Shown: positions 44,536 to 56,426, numbered from the stretch's first letter. The stretch is DNA of 64,000 nt from Molanna angustata (GCA_963576475.1 OY754972.1:8881562-8945561), one strand, 5' to 3'. The notes: generated by a model not told the origin, from the sequence alone. A program made the numbers and translations.

Positions 44536-45490
44536 CATTGCTGTTCTCAACCATTGGTCACAGAACTTCAATAATAGATACAGACACCATCATGCCATGT
44601 TCCAGCAGCATTCAATAATTTTGCAATATAAATTATTTAATTTCTTTTTGTATTTGTACGTTCCGCTTTGTTTGCTAGTTTTCTTTGTCAGTTCTTTCTA
44701 GCAACACTAATTGAACTGACGGAAAAAGAGAAAAAAAAAAAAAAAAAATAAATAAATAAACAAAAACAAAAAAAAAAAAAAAATGTTGCAAACCCCTTAA
44801 CACTTTGAAAATGGTCACTGGATGACCGAAACTAGTCAGTGTCATTAAATTAGTAGAACTGAAAACTTTGGTTTTATTTTACCATTCCAAATTTATTTAT
44901 TATTTTTAATTAGGTAAGTACTGATTAATTTTATTTTTCCCAACCACCCTCAGCAATATATTTTCTTTTTCTTCTCAAATCATGAATCTGTCAATATATG
45001 TTCGTCTACACACACATGCACACCCTCTCTCACACACACACATACACACCCACACACTCACACTCTTTCTAGATATCTCTTTCGCGCACCCACACTAATT
45101 CACACTTTTTTGTTGTATTATTTTGATATTAGGTATAGTACGTAAGAGGTACATGTTATTATTTATTTAATTTTAATAATTGTATGCATGTACTGTGTGC
45201 TGTCCTTTGTAAAATTAAATAAATAAATAAGACAAAGAAACAGACAAATATACAAACATTTGTCTGCACAAGAAAATATAAATTTCAAAAACTTACATTT
45301 CAATATAGCTTCCGTGGAACGGAGTAGTTATCATAGATCTCATGATCATCTTGTCCAACTTGACCAATCTAATCGGAAGACATCCAAGGATAATTCCTCA
45401 ACATTCGTTTAAAAAGACTACGTTCAGCTATGAAACAGAAGGAGAAGTCCTCAACAGCTGGTTATCGATCACTTCTTGATCCTGTAGGAT
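44536..45490. other. No gene; LINE 3'-region-like repeat
   Basis: A long A run lies at 44735-44785. 45390-45480 (TTCAGCTATGAAACAGAAGG, TCCTCAACAGCTGG) resembles 57185-57245 (CTCAGCTATGTTGCAGGAAG), apparently a shared 3' UTR. A (TAAA)n run at 45215-45230 would be its tail. CA-rich microsatellite at 45010-45065. Confidence 0.45.
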
Positions 45491-46143
45491 TAGAGGTTCC
45501 CAAACTTTTTTGTGTCGTAGACCCCTTGCCATGTTTTTCGATTTTTGGTAGAGCCCCTACTTACCTGATATTATGCTTCTCGGGCAACTAGCAGGTACTA
45601 TGTCAAATATTAATTTAACACGCACCCAATGACAAGTTGCCACATTCTGGCGACTTACGATATTAATCGTCTCACAGATCCAGACTGAAAACAAAATTAA
45701 AAACTGTGTCTACTCCGGGAATCGAACCCGGGACCTTTGGATCAGCAGTCAAATACCTAACCAACTGAGCCACGAAGGCTGACAAAAATCAAAGTCAAAT
45801 TTAAATTGTATGGTCTTAGATTTTATGGCAGGCATAGGCGTACAACCATTATAAATGAATGTGAGAAGGGAAATGTTATGAATATTACCTAAGGTTTTGG
45901 TATGATGGAACTTTAAGGAAATTTGAAAGTAACATGCCAAAAAATGTTAAAATAAAATATTATACAACGAATAATAATAAAAAATTGTTATGCGATAGGT
46001 ACTATCAGTGTATGTTGGGATCCACTATCGTGGACCCCCATTTTCATTTCATGGACCCTCTGATTTTTTTTTCGCTGATGTAGACCCCTTGCAGGTTGTC
46101 ATAGACCCCTGGGGGTCGATATAGACCACTTTGGGAATCACTG
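45491..46143. mobile_element. hAT-like element carrying a SINE
   Basis: Ends TAGAGGTTCCCAAACTTT and the reverse complement of AAGTGGTCTATA..GGGAATCACTG form hAT-style inverted repeats (YAGNGRTTCCCAAA). Both ends are followed inward by TAGACCCCTTGC-type words. Flanks CTGTAGGA and CTGTAGAT agree at 6 of 8 bases, consistent with an old 8-base target duplication. No transposase frame. The SINE B at 45575-45785 inserted inside. Confidence 0.6.
45575..45785 (-). mobile_element. SINE family B, nearly complete
   Basis: Minus strand: GCCTTCGTGGCTCAGTTGGT, TAGGTATTTGACTGCTGATC, CGGGTTCGATTCCCGGAGTA and GTCATTGGGTGCGTGTTAAA, ending in GTACCTGCTAGTTGCCCGAG. Confidence 0.88.
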
Positions 46144-46374
46144 CTGTAGATAAATCATCATGGTTCAAAAATCACTTTTTGTGACCAGAAAAAATCACTT
46201 CTCATCTAGAGTAATGATTTCAATAATTAATGGTCCTTATATGCTTAGAAACTGTACGTAGAGATTGCTTCCAATTGTACATTGTACAGTGTTAAAGAAA
46301 TACGGCAAAGAATTAAAAAAAAATACAGGTACCTACGTCTTATTTAATTTTTTTTATTTTTTTATTGTTTTTTT

Positions 46375-46535
46375 TTAAATTAATATGTTCTTGTTAAACA
46401 AGTACATATACCTCTTCGTACATTCCCTAAATTAAGCGTAAATGCTTGTGCTGTAGGTGAACGAAATCGGTCAAGGCAGGATTCGAACTCGCGACCACTG
46501 GATTACTAACACCGCTCTGCCATCGACCCATCTGC
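46375..46535 (-). mobile_element. SINE family A, anticodon arm shortened
   Basis: Minus strand head GATGGCAGAGCGGTGTTAGT followed by CGAGTTCGAATCCTGCCTTG and the usual body. 10 or so bases are missing between the D-arm and anticodon-loop equivalents. Confidence 0.85.
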
Positions 46536-47073
46536 CGACTGCAAAATTTCATAAAATTGATAGTCTTGAAAAATAATTATTCCAATCAAATAGAATATGC
46601 GTTTGGAGCCCTACAAAACGAACAATTTATTTATGTTTTCTAACAAAGAAAATACTTTTTTTTCAACATTTATAATTATATAAACGCCATTCAAATTTGT
46701 GATTTTATTCTATTAAATTTTCTTTTGATTCCATACTTAAATTGTTTGACCCAAAATAATGACCCCACGACATAAGTTCGTAATGTATATGAGTTATTTT
46801 CAATGCATAGTAAACTCTCGATTATACGGGATCTTGTAATCCGGTTGCGGATAATTGAGTGCAATAAAGTGAATTAACTTCCCAAATTATTCTTATCGAT
46901 TGACTTAACGCATAGGCACTTTATAAACATATTTAAATATTGAATACTTACGTTTGATCACATTTTACTACGCTGTCTTTAAATATTTATAGTTCTAGTG
47001 TTTTTGAACCTAGATATATACATACTAATTATAAATAAAACAAGCAAAAAAAATATATTTAATTTTACCACTA

Positions 47074-47575
47074 ACTTCAATACCCGCCGTTGGCTAAGAA
47101 TGTAAATACATATATGAAAGAAAATGCAATCGGTTTTATAATATTTTCACACAAAAGTTTAGAAAGGTTTAAAATTTGATTGATTTTAAGAATTATAAAT
47201 ATTTTAAAGTTGGCCAACCCACTATATTGTATATATATGTATAGTGTGAAAAATTCTGTAAAAAGGGACTATGTTCAAAATTTACTTAAATTTAAGTGTT
47301 GTATAGAGTTAAGTGTTAGCCACAACCTATTTGTTTTTATTATTTTTCCATCAAATATGCATAAATTATGTAAAATTTCTGCACCATAGGACTATAGGAA
47401 ACGCTTTTGAATATTACTGATTATCAAAAGTATTAAAAAGAGTTAAGTATCGGCCACATCTCATTCGTTTTTATATTATTTACATATATAGTTTATATTG
47501 TTTCTACACCACTAGACTTTTATACCTAAAACAGACCCAAAGGTTTGCATAAAAAAAGAAGAAGAAGAATTAAAC
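47074..47575 (-). mobile_element. Helitron-like element G, relic copy 4 (3' part)
   Basis: On the minus strand, degenerate repeats with GTCTAGTGGTGTAG, AACGAATGAGATGTGGCC, AAAACCGATTGCATTTTC and TTAGCCAACGGCGGGTATTG match the 3' half of copies 1 and 2. It ends TTAG where they end CTAG. The 5' half is missing. Older than the other copies judging by divergence. Confidence 0.65.
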
Positions 47576-47589
47576 TATGAGAAATTATT

Positions 47590-47690
47590 TTTTTTATTCT
47601 TTATGTGTTTTTTCAGACCTTTGCAAGGGGCCGTTATTAGTCCCCATAAGCACAACGGGTGGTGGTGAGGGAAAAACAGCAATTACTAAC
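47590..47690 (-). repeat. 3' fragment of the 25645-type LINE
   Basis: GGCCGTTATTAGTCCCCATA and ACGGGTGGTGGTGAGGG are the reverse complement of 25795-25845 with few changes. Confidence 0.6.
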
Positions 47691-47812
47691 AAACTCAATT
47701 AATATACCTACCTACAAAATGATCTATGTCTCTAAATATGTCTGCTGTTCAATATTTTATGTTTAGATTATCTGGGTCACGATTAATCCACACAATTACT
47801 TATAATCGAGAG

Positions 47813-48405
47813 CGGTGTGTACATATATACTAAAGTGTGATACGTTCATATTACAAGATATCGTGTTATGTCGACATAACGTGTCGCAGGTAACCATTGC
47901 TAATGTTTATTAATTAAAGACTACAAGGTAGGTACCAAAATGAACGTTTTTTTCTCTCTTTCTTTTGATCGTTATTTTAATTTTATGGCCTCAGATATGA
48001 AGCGGGATAAGTCACTAATGGTGTGAATTAAATTTATGTTATTTTATTACAAAAAAATAATAATAAATTGTTAATTTGAAATTCCGAGAAACCCATAATA
48101 CCTATGGTAATTTTCCTCTTATCGAAATTTGTCAAAACGTAACGATTTAATTGATGTGTTTTAAATTATGTTCGATACTTTTGAAGGTAATTAATTATTG
48201 ATTGGTTTATTAAAAAAATAAGTAATACGTCAAAAAATAACACAGGTTATAATAAAGTTTTTTTTATTAGTAAATAAGTACCTAGTTACGTAGGAAGAGA
48301 CACACTTCTGTAATATCAGGAAATATAAGATGCGTAGTTTACTCTTAACAGGTAAAAAATGAAAATTTTGATTTAAGCGATTGAAACAGTCTTCGTTTTG
48401 TCGAA
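47813..48405. other. No recognisable feature
   Basis: A+T-rich sequence; nothing recognised. Confidence 0.4.
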
Positions 48406-48418
48406 CTCTATTGTCATA

Positions 48419-49112
48419 CGAATATTTTTATTATTGCATATGCGCAAACATTGGATTTTTTTTCCCTGTCGGGAGTCAAAGATATTTTTTATCAGATTTT
48501 TAATTATCTCAATAGAGACGAAGTTGGAATATTTATTGTAGGAGAACCGGGAAATCAAGGCACCTACAGGGCTTACGACCTGTCATCGGCTGGTTTACGT
48601 GATCACTTTATGCGCTTGCGCAACGTTCACCAATTATGCCTTTTAATGAGATCCCTATCAATTCAATTTTGAAAGTTCTATATATTGTAATACTGAAATT
48701 CTTTTCGCTTGAAAATAAGGAATTTTTACTACAGCCATCTATGGGTGAAATTATGAACAACAATCTTATTATTTTTATTTATTTTGTTGGCCAATTCTCT
48801 CAATAGATGGCGTTCCAACAAAATAAATAAAAATAATAAGATTGTTGTTCATAATTTCACCCATAGATGGCTGTAGTAAAAATTCCTTATTTTCAAGCGA
48901 AAAGAATTTCAGTATTACAATATATAGAACTTTCAAAATTGAATTGATAGGGATCTCAGTAAAAGGCATAATTGGTGAACGTTGCGCAAGCGCATAAAGT
49001 GATCACGTAAACCAGCCGATGACAGGTCGTAAGCCCTGTAGGTGCCTTGGTTTCCCGGTTCTCCTACAATAAATATTCCAACTTCGTCTCTATTGAGATA
49101 ATTAAAAATCTG
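48419..49112. mobile_element. Family D element with 298-base near-perfect inverted repeat
   Basis: Arms 48493-48790 and 48815-49112 are reverse complements with only a few mismatches seen (for example TAATGAGATCC against TACTGAGATCC) around a 24-base spacer. TCTATTGTCATA occurs at 48407-48418 and 49113-49124, a 12-base direct repeat that would bound an element of 694 bases. The left side carries 74 extra bases, matching family D sequence at 34500-34540, so the left end is more complete than the right. No coding frame. It could be a foldback transposon, or two copies made by an inverted retroposition event. Confidence 0.85.
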
Positions 49113-49124
49113 TCTATTGTCATA

Positions 49125-50896
49125 TTTCTATTTTTTTCCTTATAATATTAAAAGGTCCGAACAAGGCGAAAAAAAATGGGTATTATTTATATATGAAAAT
49201 AGTTTCAAAGCTCAATTTTTGAACATTGCTTTAATTCGAATTAAAACAGCTTGAAATTCGATTCATTTAACCTACCACACTTGCCATACCCAAACACTGT
49301 ACTGGATTAAAATCTCTTATTTCAAGAAGAACAAAGAGACTATAGAATTATGTAAGTAATGATATTAAGTCTTTTGAATCAATCTATATTAAGAGGACAT
49401 ATAACGCAAAATCTAGTGACTGAAAACATGATTTATTAAAACCGCCTAATGCGGGTTACTATCGCGTGCGTTATAAAAGGTTGTGATTTAAATTATCGAA
49501 AACCCAAAATTTGTTGATTTTTTGTATTCTAAGAACACACCTTACTTGAAATGAAAAAAACTTTACCGGTCATTCACTTTGATTTTATGCAATCTTTAAG
49601 CATATTAAAGATTTATTTCTCTACGACACATAGTTATGGAGTTATTTAAAAAAAAATGCTTTAAAATGAATATTTTTACTATTTTTTTAGGGGAATTTAG
49701 AATGAATTTAAAATTGTGTGACGAACATTCACTACTGAAAGTCACCCACCGCTTACCCGGGAATCTCAGGCGCGTTAGCACCTCTTTACCCGCACTTACT
49801 TGCAAATCTTTTTGCAAACATTCACTAGAGAAATGTTGAAAACACTTATGGTATTTTTTCTAGAAATACGCTGTTTAATATATTTGAAATGGGGGTGTTT
49901 AGGTTATATGCCGCCTTAAAGAAAAAACTAATGAAACTATTTTTATCGAATAATTCTTGAACTATGAAGGTATTTTCCTTCTGCGTCCTCCAATACCCTT
50001 GTCCCTTTCTTGATTGTTATGAGTGTTTTTTTTTGTTGAACTTAATTTTTATCGTTTATTTTTAGGTACGTTATAAGAATACCAAAATTAAAAAAATAAA
50101 TATTATTAATTAAAACATCGCAGCAACGCCAAACGACTTACGTGACTCTTCGTACTTCACAAATTTAGAGAATCAGTAGTCATCCGTCCTGAGGAAGTAG
50201 CAGTCGCTTTGAAACCACTTGTATAAAAAAGTTTATATATTATGTTGTTTTAACAAAAAAATATATATATTTGAAATGAATATTAAAAAAAGTGATAAAT
50301 GTATTTGTCTCATTTTATCATTGCGGCCGTGTGGTGTGCTGTTGTGAATATTGAGGATAATTACGACTGTAATCAGTGGTTGTGGGCCCCATATAGGTAC
50401 AGGTACATGCATACATACATAAATGACACTCATGGAAAATAATGAACGAAATTAAATATGATTTGCCTCCGGCCACGTACGGCAATGACCTTTAATGGGA
50501 TTTGTACCAACACCCGATGTGGTCATTGGTCATTTCAATCATTTCATAATACAACTAATATCACACGACATCGCAACAAAACAGAATAAGGAGTTCACAA
50601 TATATTTCTATATTGTCCTCATTGAGGTATTCGTTTGAATGAGAGAGGAGTTCTTATATTTCTGTATCATTTAAAGGTATTTGTTTAAACACCAGAGATC
50701 CTACTATCGATGGCGATTGTATATATAGTTGAAGAATATGTACCTACCAATCAAATTATTGAATATTATTTTAATAAGATTTTGTTTTCTGTAAAAAAAA
50801 TATGTAGGTATGTCTCCTTTACACACGAGTGCTTGCAATCTGGTAAAGGGAAATATGTACATATATTTTTATATTTTTTTATTGTTTTTTTTTTAT
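49125..50896. other. Gene-free stretch
   Basis: Overlapping frames at 49605-49839 show no family motif. Nothing else recognised. Confidence 0.35.
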
Positions 50897-50908
50897 ATAT
50901 CCTATCAT

Positions 50909-50996
50909 GGCATATATTTTTTTTAATTACATAATTAAAATTCATAATACATATGTATTATGAATTTTAATTATGTAATTAAAAAAAATATATGCC
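50909..50996. repeat. 88-base perfect palindrome
   Basis: GGCATATATTTTTTTTAATT leads to a centre at CATATG (50950-50955) and back through the exact reverse complement to ATATATGCC. Pairing continues imperfectly for about 12 bases on both sides. It joins repeat family J copy 2 on the right. Confidence 0.95.
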
Positions 50997-51245
50997 AAGA
51001 TTGGATAGTATGGAGGCCAGTCCTTTCTTCCTACCCAGAATATATAACAAATTTATGGTATGTATGTATGTTTGGAGATTAAGTATCAAACAATTAAGAG
51101 TCCCTGTAGATATTGTATTTATACTGCCACACAAATTATATGAAACGATGTCGTCACTAAATTCAATTTTTACAAAAATTGTACAAAAAAGTTTCAGATG
51201 TACAACTATTATGTATGAATTATTTGTTGAAAATTAAATTTTCTA
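50990..51245 (+). repeat. Dispersed repeat family J, copy 2
   Basis: Shares GATAGT.GGAGG, CCAGTCCTTT and GAAACGATGTCGTCACTAAA in order with 7265-7480. The frame at 50992-51237 is not conserved between the copies. Confidence 0.7.
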
Positions 51246-51249
51246 ATTG

Positions 51250-51590
51250 GGGTGTTTCGGTGTTTTTCGATATTTTCAAAAGTAATATAGACAGTTAATT
51301 TCATAAATTTATCAAAAATAAAATGTTCTTCTTAATAAATTTTTTTAAGAAACTGAAATTTATTTAAAATAATAAATTTGAGATTTTTTATTTTTCTATA
51401 GGTACTATACCAATTTTCAGCGTTCTAACTTAAGAGTTTGTTGAGATATATGAATAAATAAAGAAAAAAATCAAAAAATGAAACAAAAATTCGAAATTAA
51501 GTATAAAAGTTTTTTGGGCTTAATATTTTCTATACTTTATGAATTTTAAGTCTCTGTGAATCACTATAGATATAAAATATATAGGTAAGT
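51250..51590 (-). repeat. Dispersed repeat family K, copy 1
   Basis: Blocks with ATATAGACAGTTAATTTCAT, AATTTGAGATTTTTTATTTT and CAATTTTCAGCGTTCTAACT appear as reverse complements in 54590-55005. Confidence 0.6.
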
Positions 51591-52009
51591 CGAAAAATCC
51601 TAACAACCTTGCATTGAAGGATAAATCGTTTGATCCGTACTTAACGTGAGAACAATGTAGTATAACATTATTTTAAATGCTCTGATAACAGCTGAGAGGT
51701 GCATATAAAAAGAGTCTTAATTTAAAAAAAAAAAATAATTCACATAAAAATGATGTGCAAAATAATTTTCGTTCTTCGTTGTGTTGTGTGTAGATATGCA
51801 TGAAGATAGGTAAGTTTAGGGGTAAGTAGGTTGGTACGTTCTACATCTAAATTCCCTCCCCCAACCCCTAACACGAGCTTGATGTAGTCATGAGAATCGT
51901 TTTATTGCCATGTTATGGCACCAGCACGGATTTTCTGTTTATACCGCCATATACAGAACAGGTCTCGGAATGTATACGGAATTATTAACACTGCCCAGAA
52001 TATCTTCGA
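51591..52009. other. No recognisable feature
   Basis: Nothing recognised. Confidence 0.35.
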
Positions 52010-52490
52010 CGCGTGCTAGGTACCCACTTACTTTACTTACATCCGAAATCCTTCAGCGATCTTCAATTACGCAAACTACAACTGAATTCGTATCATTTTC
52101 TTTAGAAGACTATGATGACTCAATTTTAACTAACCCCTCATTTCGTCTGCGTTTTTTGGAAGCGAAGACGTTAGTTTTCAAGAAATTTTACTATTAAAAC
52201 GTAGGTAGTTAGGTACTGCTTATTTCTGTGTGCTTTTTGCTAGATACCCACTAACTTTACTTCCATCCGAAATCCTTCAGCGATATTCAATTACGCAACT
52301 ACAACTGAATTCGTATAATTTTCTTCGTAGAACTATGATGACTCAATTTTAACTGACCCCTTATTTCGTCTGCGTTATTTTGGAGCGAAGACGCTAGTTT
52401 GCAAGAAATAAAAACGAAACTGCGCATCTTCAACCATTAAAACTTAGGTAGTGACTGCTTATTTATTATGTGTGATCCTTTTAGCTAGAT
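52010..52490 (+). repeat. 224-base tandem duplication
   Basis: ATCCGAAATCCTTCAGCGAT begins at 52041 and 52265. Following blocks (CAACTGAATTCGTAT, ATGATGACTCAATTTTAACT, TTTCGTCTGCGTT) repeat in order. A third unit starts (TTAGCTAGATGCCTAC) but is not continued. Units differ by many small changes, so the duplication is old. Confidence 0.9.
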
Positions 52491-52839
52491 GCCTACTTGG
52501 TTTATAAAAAATGTTTAATTCACTGATACAGGTATGCCCCAACCTCCAACAAGATATATTTGTTTTTAAAAATCGATCGTTTTGGATTATTAGGTCCTTG
52601 AAGTGTTATTTACAAAAAATCCTTGAATCGTGGTTGAATCACAAATTCAATTGAACTCGGTTCAAAGTCTTATTCCACGTTCAACTGAAACATAATTTGT
52701 TAAAATATATGAACCGCTGTTCAGTTGAACTCGATTTTGAGCTCTTTTTCTGGTTGACAAATAATGTATAATTAATTTACTAGTACATAAAAAACACTAA
52801 AATAAGATAGCCGATTAAATCAAAGAACTAGGAAAGATA

Positions 52840-53046
52840 GGAGGAGACTGTCCTAAACGTACTGAGAGAGCTCGCACAGATGTCGAGTGTAATAAAGAAA
52901 GCATTGTTCACCGTGCAAGTACGGTACACAAAAGCATCCTGAGTGTAGTTGTTATTACAATTAGGAATATAAAACGTGCTAGGATATCTGGTTGTTCTGC
53001 TCGGACAGCGAAAGCAATTTTTTTTCAACAAGCCTGGGGAATCCAC
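52840..53046 (-). pseudogene. LINE C-terminal RT fragment
   Basis: Minus strand: CFRCPSRTTRYPSTFYIPNC, NNNYTQDAFVYRTCTVNNAF and SSLSTFRTVSSYLS. The R.TR....F..P.C.T.YY..SF..R....WN pattern near the C-terminus of CR1/jockey-type proteins is recognisable, with WN changed to NN. Short and isolated. Confidence 0.55.
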
Positions 53047-53115
53047 AAAATTGTTGACTTACTTAAACAAATAAGGTCCTGCGGTTTGCTAGAGTTTTAC
53101 ATACCTAGTCTTTAC

Positions 53116-54035
53116 CAGCGGTACTAATAACATTTTCGTTAAAACTCGTTTTAGCCAACTAAACCTCGCACTACGTAAACCACGTATTAGGCACTAATTC
53201 GTGGTTTAGTGGGTTCTTACTAATAATGTAAAAATGTACAAGGACTAAGTAAACCATGGAATACGGAATGAATGCTGTGTGGACGCAGCCATTTAACGGG
53301 AATTTCGGAATTTTTCTTTACTTTATGCTATTTTTTGTTCATTCTCTATGACTTTATTAGCCGTCATCTATGACATCTATCGAGAATCATCGTATTTCTA
53401 TGTTTGTCATTGTTTGTTTACTGCATGGTTTTGATGGTTTACTGTTTATGTATCGTCACGTTTTGGTTAAATTCCCAATAATTTAACTTATTACAACATA
53501 ACTTATTACATTTATTTTAAAACAATTGTCAATGGAAAATAAATATCTTCATTTATTTGCCTTCTTCCAAATAAATCTACGAGATGTCTAACTCCTGCCT
53601 TTGAAAATCTGTACATTCTTCTAAGATTAATGTCGTCGTAATCAACAAATGGATTACAACGCACCTATGAACACACCTTATAAATTTTGCGTCATCAAAA
53701 AACTTTCCACCTGCTCAAATTCTTGAAACGATCTTTCAAAATCGCCGATTCTATAATCAAACAGATTGTTGTCCATAATTAAAAAAAGTATTTCTTCAAA
53801 AATGACAAAATACAATACGCGCGGTCTATTTGACTTTTGACAGCTCACGAATTCACTATTGCTATTCCACCACTAAACTAAGGGACCGGATGGTTTAGCG
53901 TTACCATGGTGATATAAACCATGGAATAAAATAGAAGTTTTAAAACTTGGTTATTAGTAAGATTTTTGGCCGTTAGGTTTTAGTCACTCTATTCCATAGT
54001 TCAACCTCGCTACTTTTTCGTTATTAGTACCGCCG
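53116..54035. mobile_element. Harbinger-like DNA transposon relic, 920 bases
   Basis: Inverted ends CAGCGGTACTAATAAC and GTTATTAGTACCGCCG are flanked by TAC on both sides. On the minus strand, a short frame starting at 53776 reads MDNNLFDYRIGDFERSFQEF. After a stop, LRRMYRFSKAGVRHLVDLFG follows near 53560-53655. That resembles the start of PIF/Harbinger transposases, where F..R.RMSK..F..L..L is conserved. The catalytic DDE region is missing, so this is a deletion derivative. Harbinger elements make 3-base duplications, which fits TAC loosely (TWA is usual). Confidence 0.55.
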
Positions 54036-54039
54036 TACA

Positions 54040-54589
54040 AGTTTACAAGGTTAACATAGTCTTTTTTCACATATTGGAAAGTGTACTTTGTTTAAGTGTT
54101 ATTTATATTGTTTCAAAGTAGATTATGTATTATTCTTTAATATGTTCTGTTTTGAAATTTAAAACAATTGCATTTGACATTATGTGTTAGAAATATAGTT
54201 TTCGCTTCAAGTAGTGATATGTAAGTACATATGTAGGTACATCGGCTGGTTTAGTAATCACTTTAGGATTTAAAGAGAGATAAGAGGAAATACATGATAT
54301 TCTTAGTCCAGAAACGTCACATTTTGACGGTGTTTGAGATTATTGAGATATTCTTGCTTCCATTGAGTTATCAACAAACACTAAAAATATCAACATAAAA
54401 TAATCCAACTGTCGATTTGTTCAGGAGAACTTTGTTCTCTTAACATATCGACAATGTTTCAAGTCAGGATACGCGAGAATTGTATGCAGAGGTCTACTTT
54501 TTTCACGGCTTTTCCAACTTTGAAGTAAAATAAACCAACTTAGAGGCTTCGCAGCATATATGTTCCATACACGGATTTACTCAGAATTC
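54040..54589. other. No gene; trace of family D
   Basis: CATCGGCTGGTTTAGTAATC at 54240 matches the family D arm (CATCGGCTGGTTTACGTGATC). Otherwise unrecognised. Confidence 0.3.
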
Positions 54590-55005
54590 GGAGTAGAACA
54601 TTTCGTGTGACTGTGTGTGTGTGTGTGTCCCTTATAACTTTTGATCCGCTCAATTTACAAAGCCTAAAATTTCAGAATATATAAACAGTTATAGGCCTAC
54701 AAAACTTTTATACTCAGAATTTTGAATTTTTGTTTCAGTCAGGGGCTATCAACTTTTGAATTTTTAATTTATTTTTCCATATATCTCAGAAACCATAAAA
54801 GCTAGAACGCTAAAAATTGGCACAAATATAGACAAATACAAAATCTCAAATGTGTTTTTTCAAAAAAATTCCAGGATTTTTCAAACATTTTTTATTAAGA
54901 AAAATATTTTTTTTATGATAAATTTATGAGTTTAACTGCCTATATTTCCAAATATTTTAAAAATATCGAAGTTGGATCTCATGTGTTACATGCAACTAAT
55001 TTAAG
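54590..55005 (+). repeat. Dispersed repeat family K, copy 2 (inverted)
   Basis: AGAACGCTAAAAATTGGCAC, AAAATCTCAAATGTGTTTTT and AGTTTAACTGCCTATATTTC correspond in reverse to 51250-51590. A short GT run lies at 54610-54628. Confidence 0.6.
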
Positions 55006-56414
55006 AATAATGTAAGAAAAAGTTGAGGTCCCATAAGCGTTTTTACCTTTCCGTGTTGATTGGGTGGCAAGTACTGCCTCGAATTAGGCACTAGTTTGTT
55101 GTGCTAATGCACTTAAAAACTCGTGTTGAATTCAAGGCACGTGTCCTCCAATTTCACACGGATTAACAACGCAAACTGTTCCTGCTAATACGTGTTCAAT
55201 TCTAGGCACGCGTCTTTCAATCGTACACAGGTTTATAAATTTTACCATACGTATTGATTGAGCGTTACACGGCTGTGTTAGAAACGCGATTGTTTTTGTT
55301 TTAATAGATTAATCTACACAAATCTACATCGACTTTACCTTTTTCTTACATTTTTCTCAAATAACTGAAATAAATAAATTATATATTTTTATATAATTTT
55401 TTTATAGTATTGTTAAGGTTGAGATATACATGCACGAATGACCTGGATCCTATTAGCATTCAGACCGTACTCTGACCTATCTAGAATCTTGAATTGCTAT
55501 CAAATATTCTAAACTTCCACACGGTCGATGGAAAACTTTACACTGGGGATATGGAAATCTTGGAAAATTTGTAAAACTCTTAGTTCCAATAAATGATTTC
55601 AAAGATGGAAATGGACAAAAGGGTTTTTTAATTGGTTTTAAAAATATGTATGTAGACCAAATCATTTGTTTGATTTAAAATACCTATTATTATGGAATTC
55701 TACATATTCAACACCGTCAGTATAATTGACAAAATTAAAAAATCAAAATATTAATCATTTGCTGCGAACACCGGCTTAGAATAGAGCGTCCACTCCTCTA
55801 TACATATCATCGGGTGACTCGTAAGAGCCGGGTAATCGAAAATACAAGAGACAAAATAAAATCTCATAAGGTTCACCCCCAATTTTGAATTATGCTTTTT
55901 TAGGTGAGAATTGACTGGTGTGCGGGATACATGCATGTATAGCAATTCCTTTGACAAGATAATGCAGACACGTCACTGGATACCTCACATTGTAGGAAAC
56001 GCCGTGATGGTATGAATGAATCATTTAAAAATTTGTAAGGATTCCAAAAATGTGGGGTAACCAGCGACAGGCGTGTGGGTGTGCAATAACCTTGTAAAAG
56101 GAAACATGACACCATCTCGTCTTACTTTCAAATCCATTACATTCAGAATGGGTGCTGAACTATGTTAGATTTTATTTTGCTCTAATCATAGTAATGAGTG
56201 GTTGCACTTAGCCGGTGCCTATCACACTAATATTTTCATAACAATGGTTTAGAAGTGCGTAATTTAAAAATATTTTTAAAAAAATCTTCAATTTCAACAA
56301 TGTAGTCGGAAAATTATGAAAATAATTTATTTACAATCATTATCTACCTCTCAACCTAGCTTCACTAATCAGGCGCGACTAATCGTCATCCCACGGTTGA
56401 CTGCAACACGAGAT
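55006..56414. other. Gene-free stretch
   Basis: CGTGTTGAATTCAAGGCACG (55122) and CGTGTTCAATTCTAGGCACG (55191) mark an old 69-base duplication. 56140-56235 resembles 24540-24720. Short frames at 55477-56115 show no domain. Confidence 0.4.
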
Positions 56415-56426
56415 AAGGTATTTAAT

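Larger units (their letters stand above)
46815..47812. mobile_element. Candidate pogo/Tigger-like inverted-repeat pair
   Basis: CTCTCGATTATA (46815-46826) and its reverse complement (47801-47812), with nearby GTAATCCGG and ATTAATCCAC words. A pair of only 12 bases about 1 kb apart, with other repeats between, is weak evidence. Confidence 0.2.

Noticed and set aside
46815..47812. Complete pogo-like transposon
   Set aside because: Only a 12-base inverted match about 1 kb apart and no transposase. Kept solely as a low-confidence candidate.
49605..49839. Overlapping frames with paired Cys and His residues
   Set aside because: Spacing does not fit a zinc finger and both strands are open. Probably chance.
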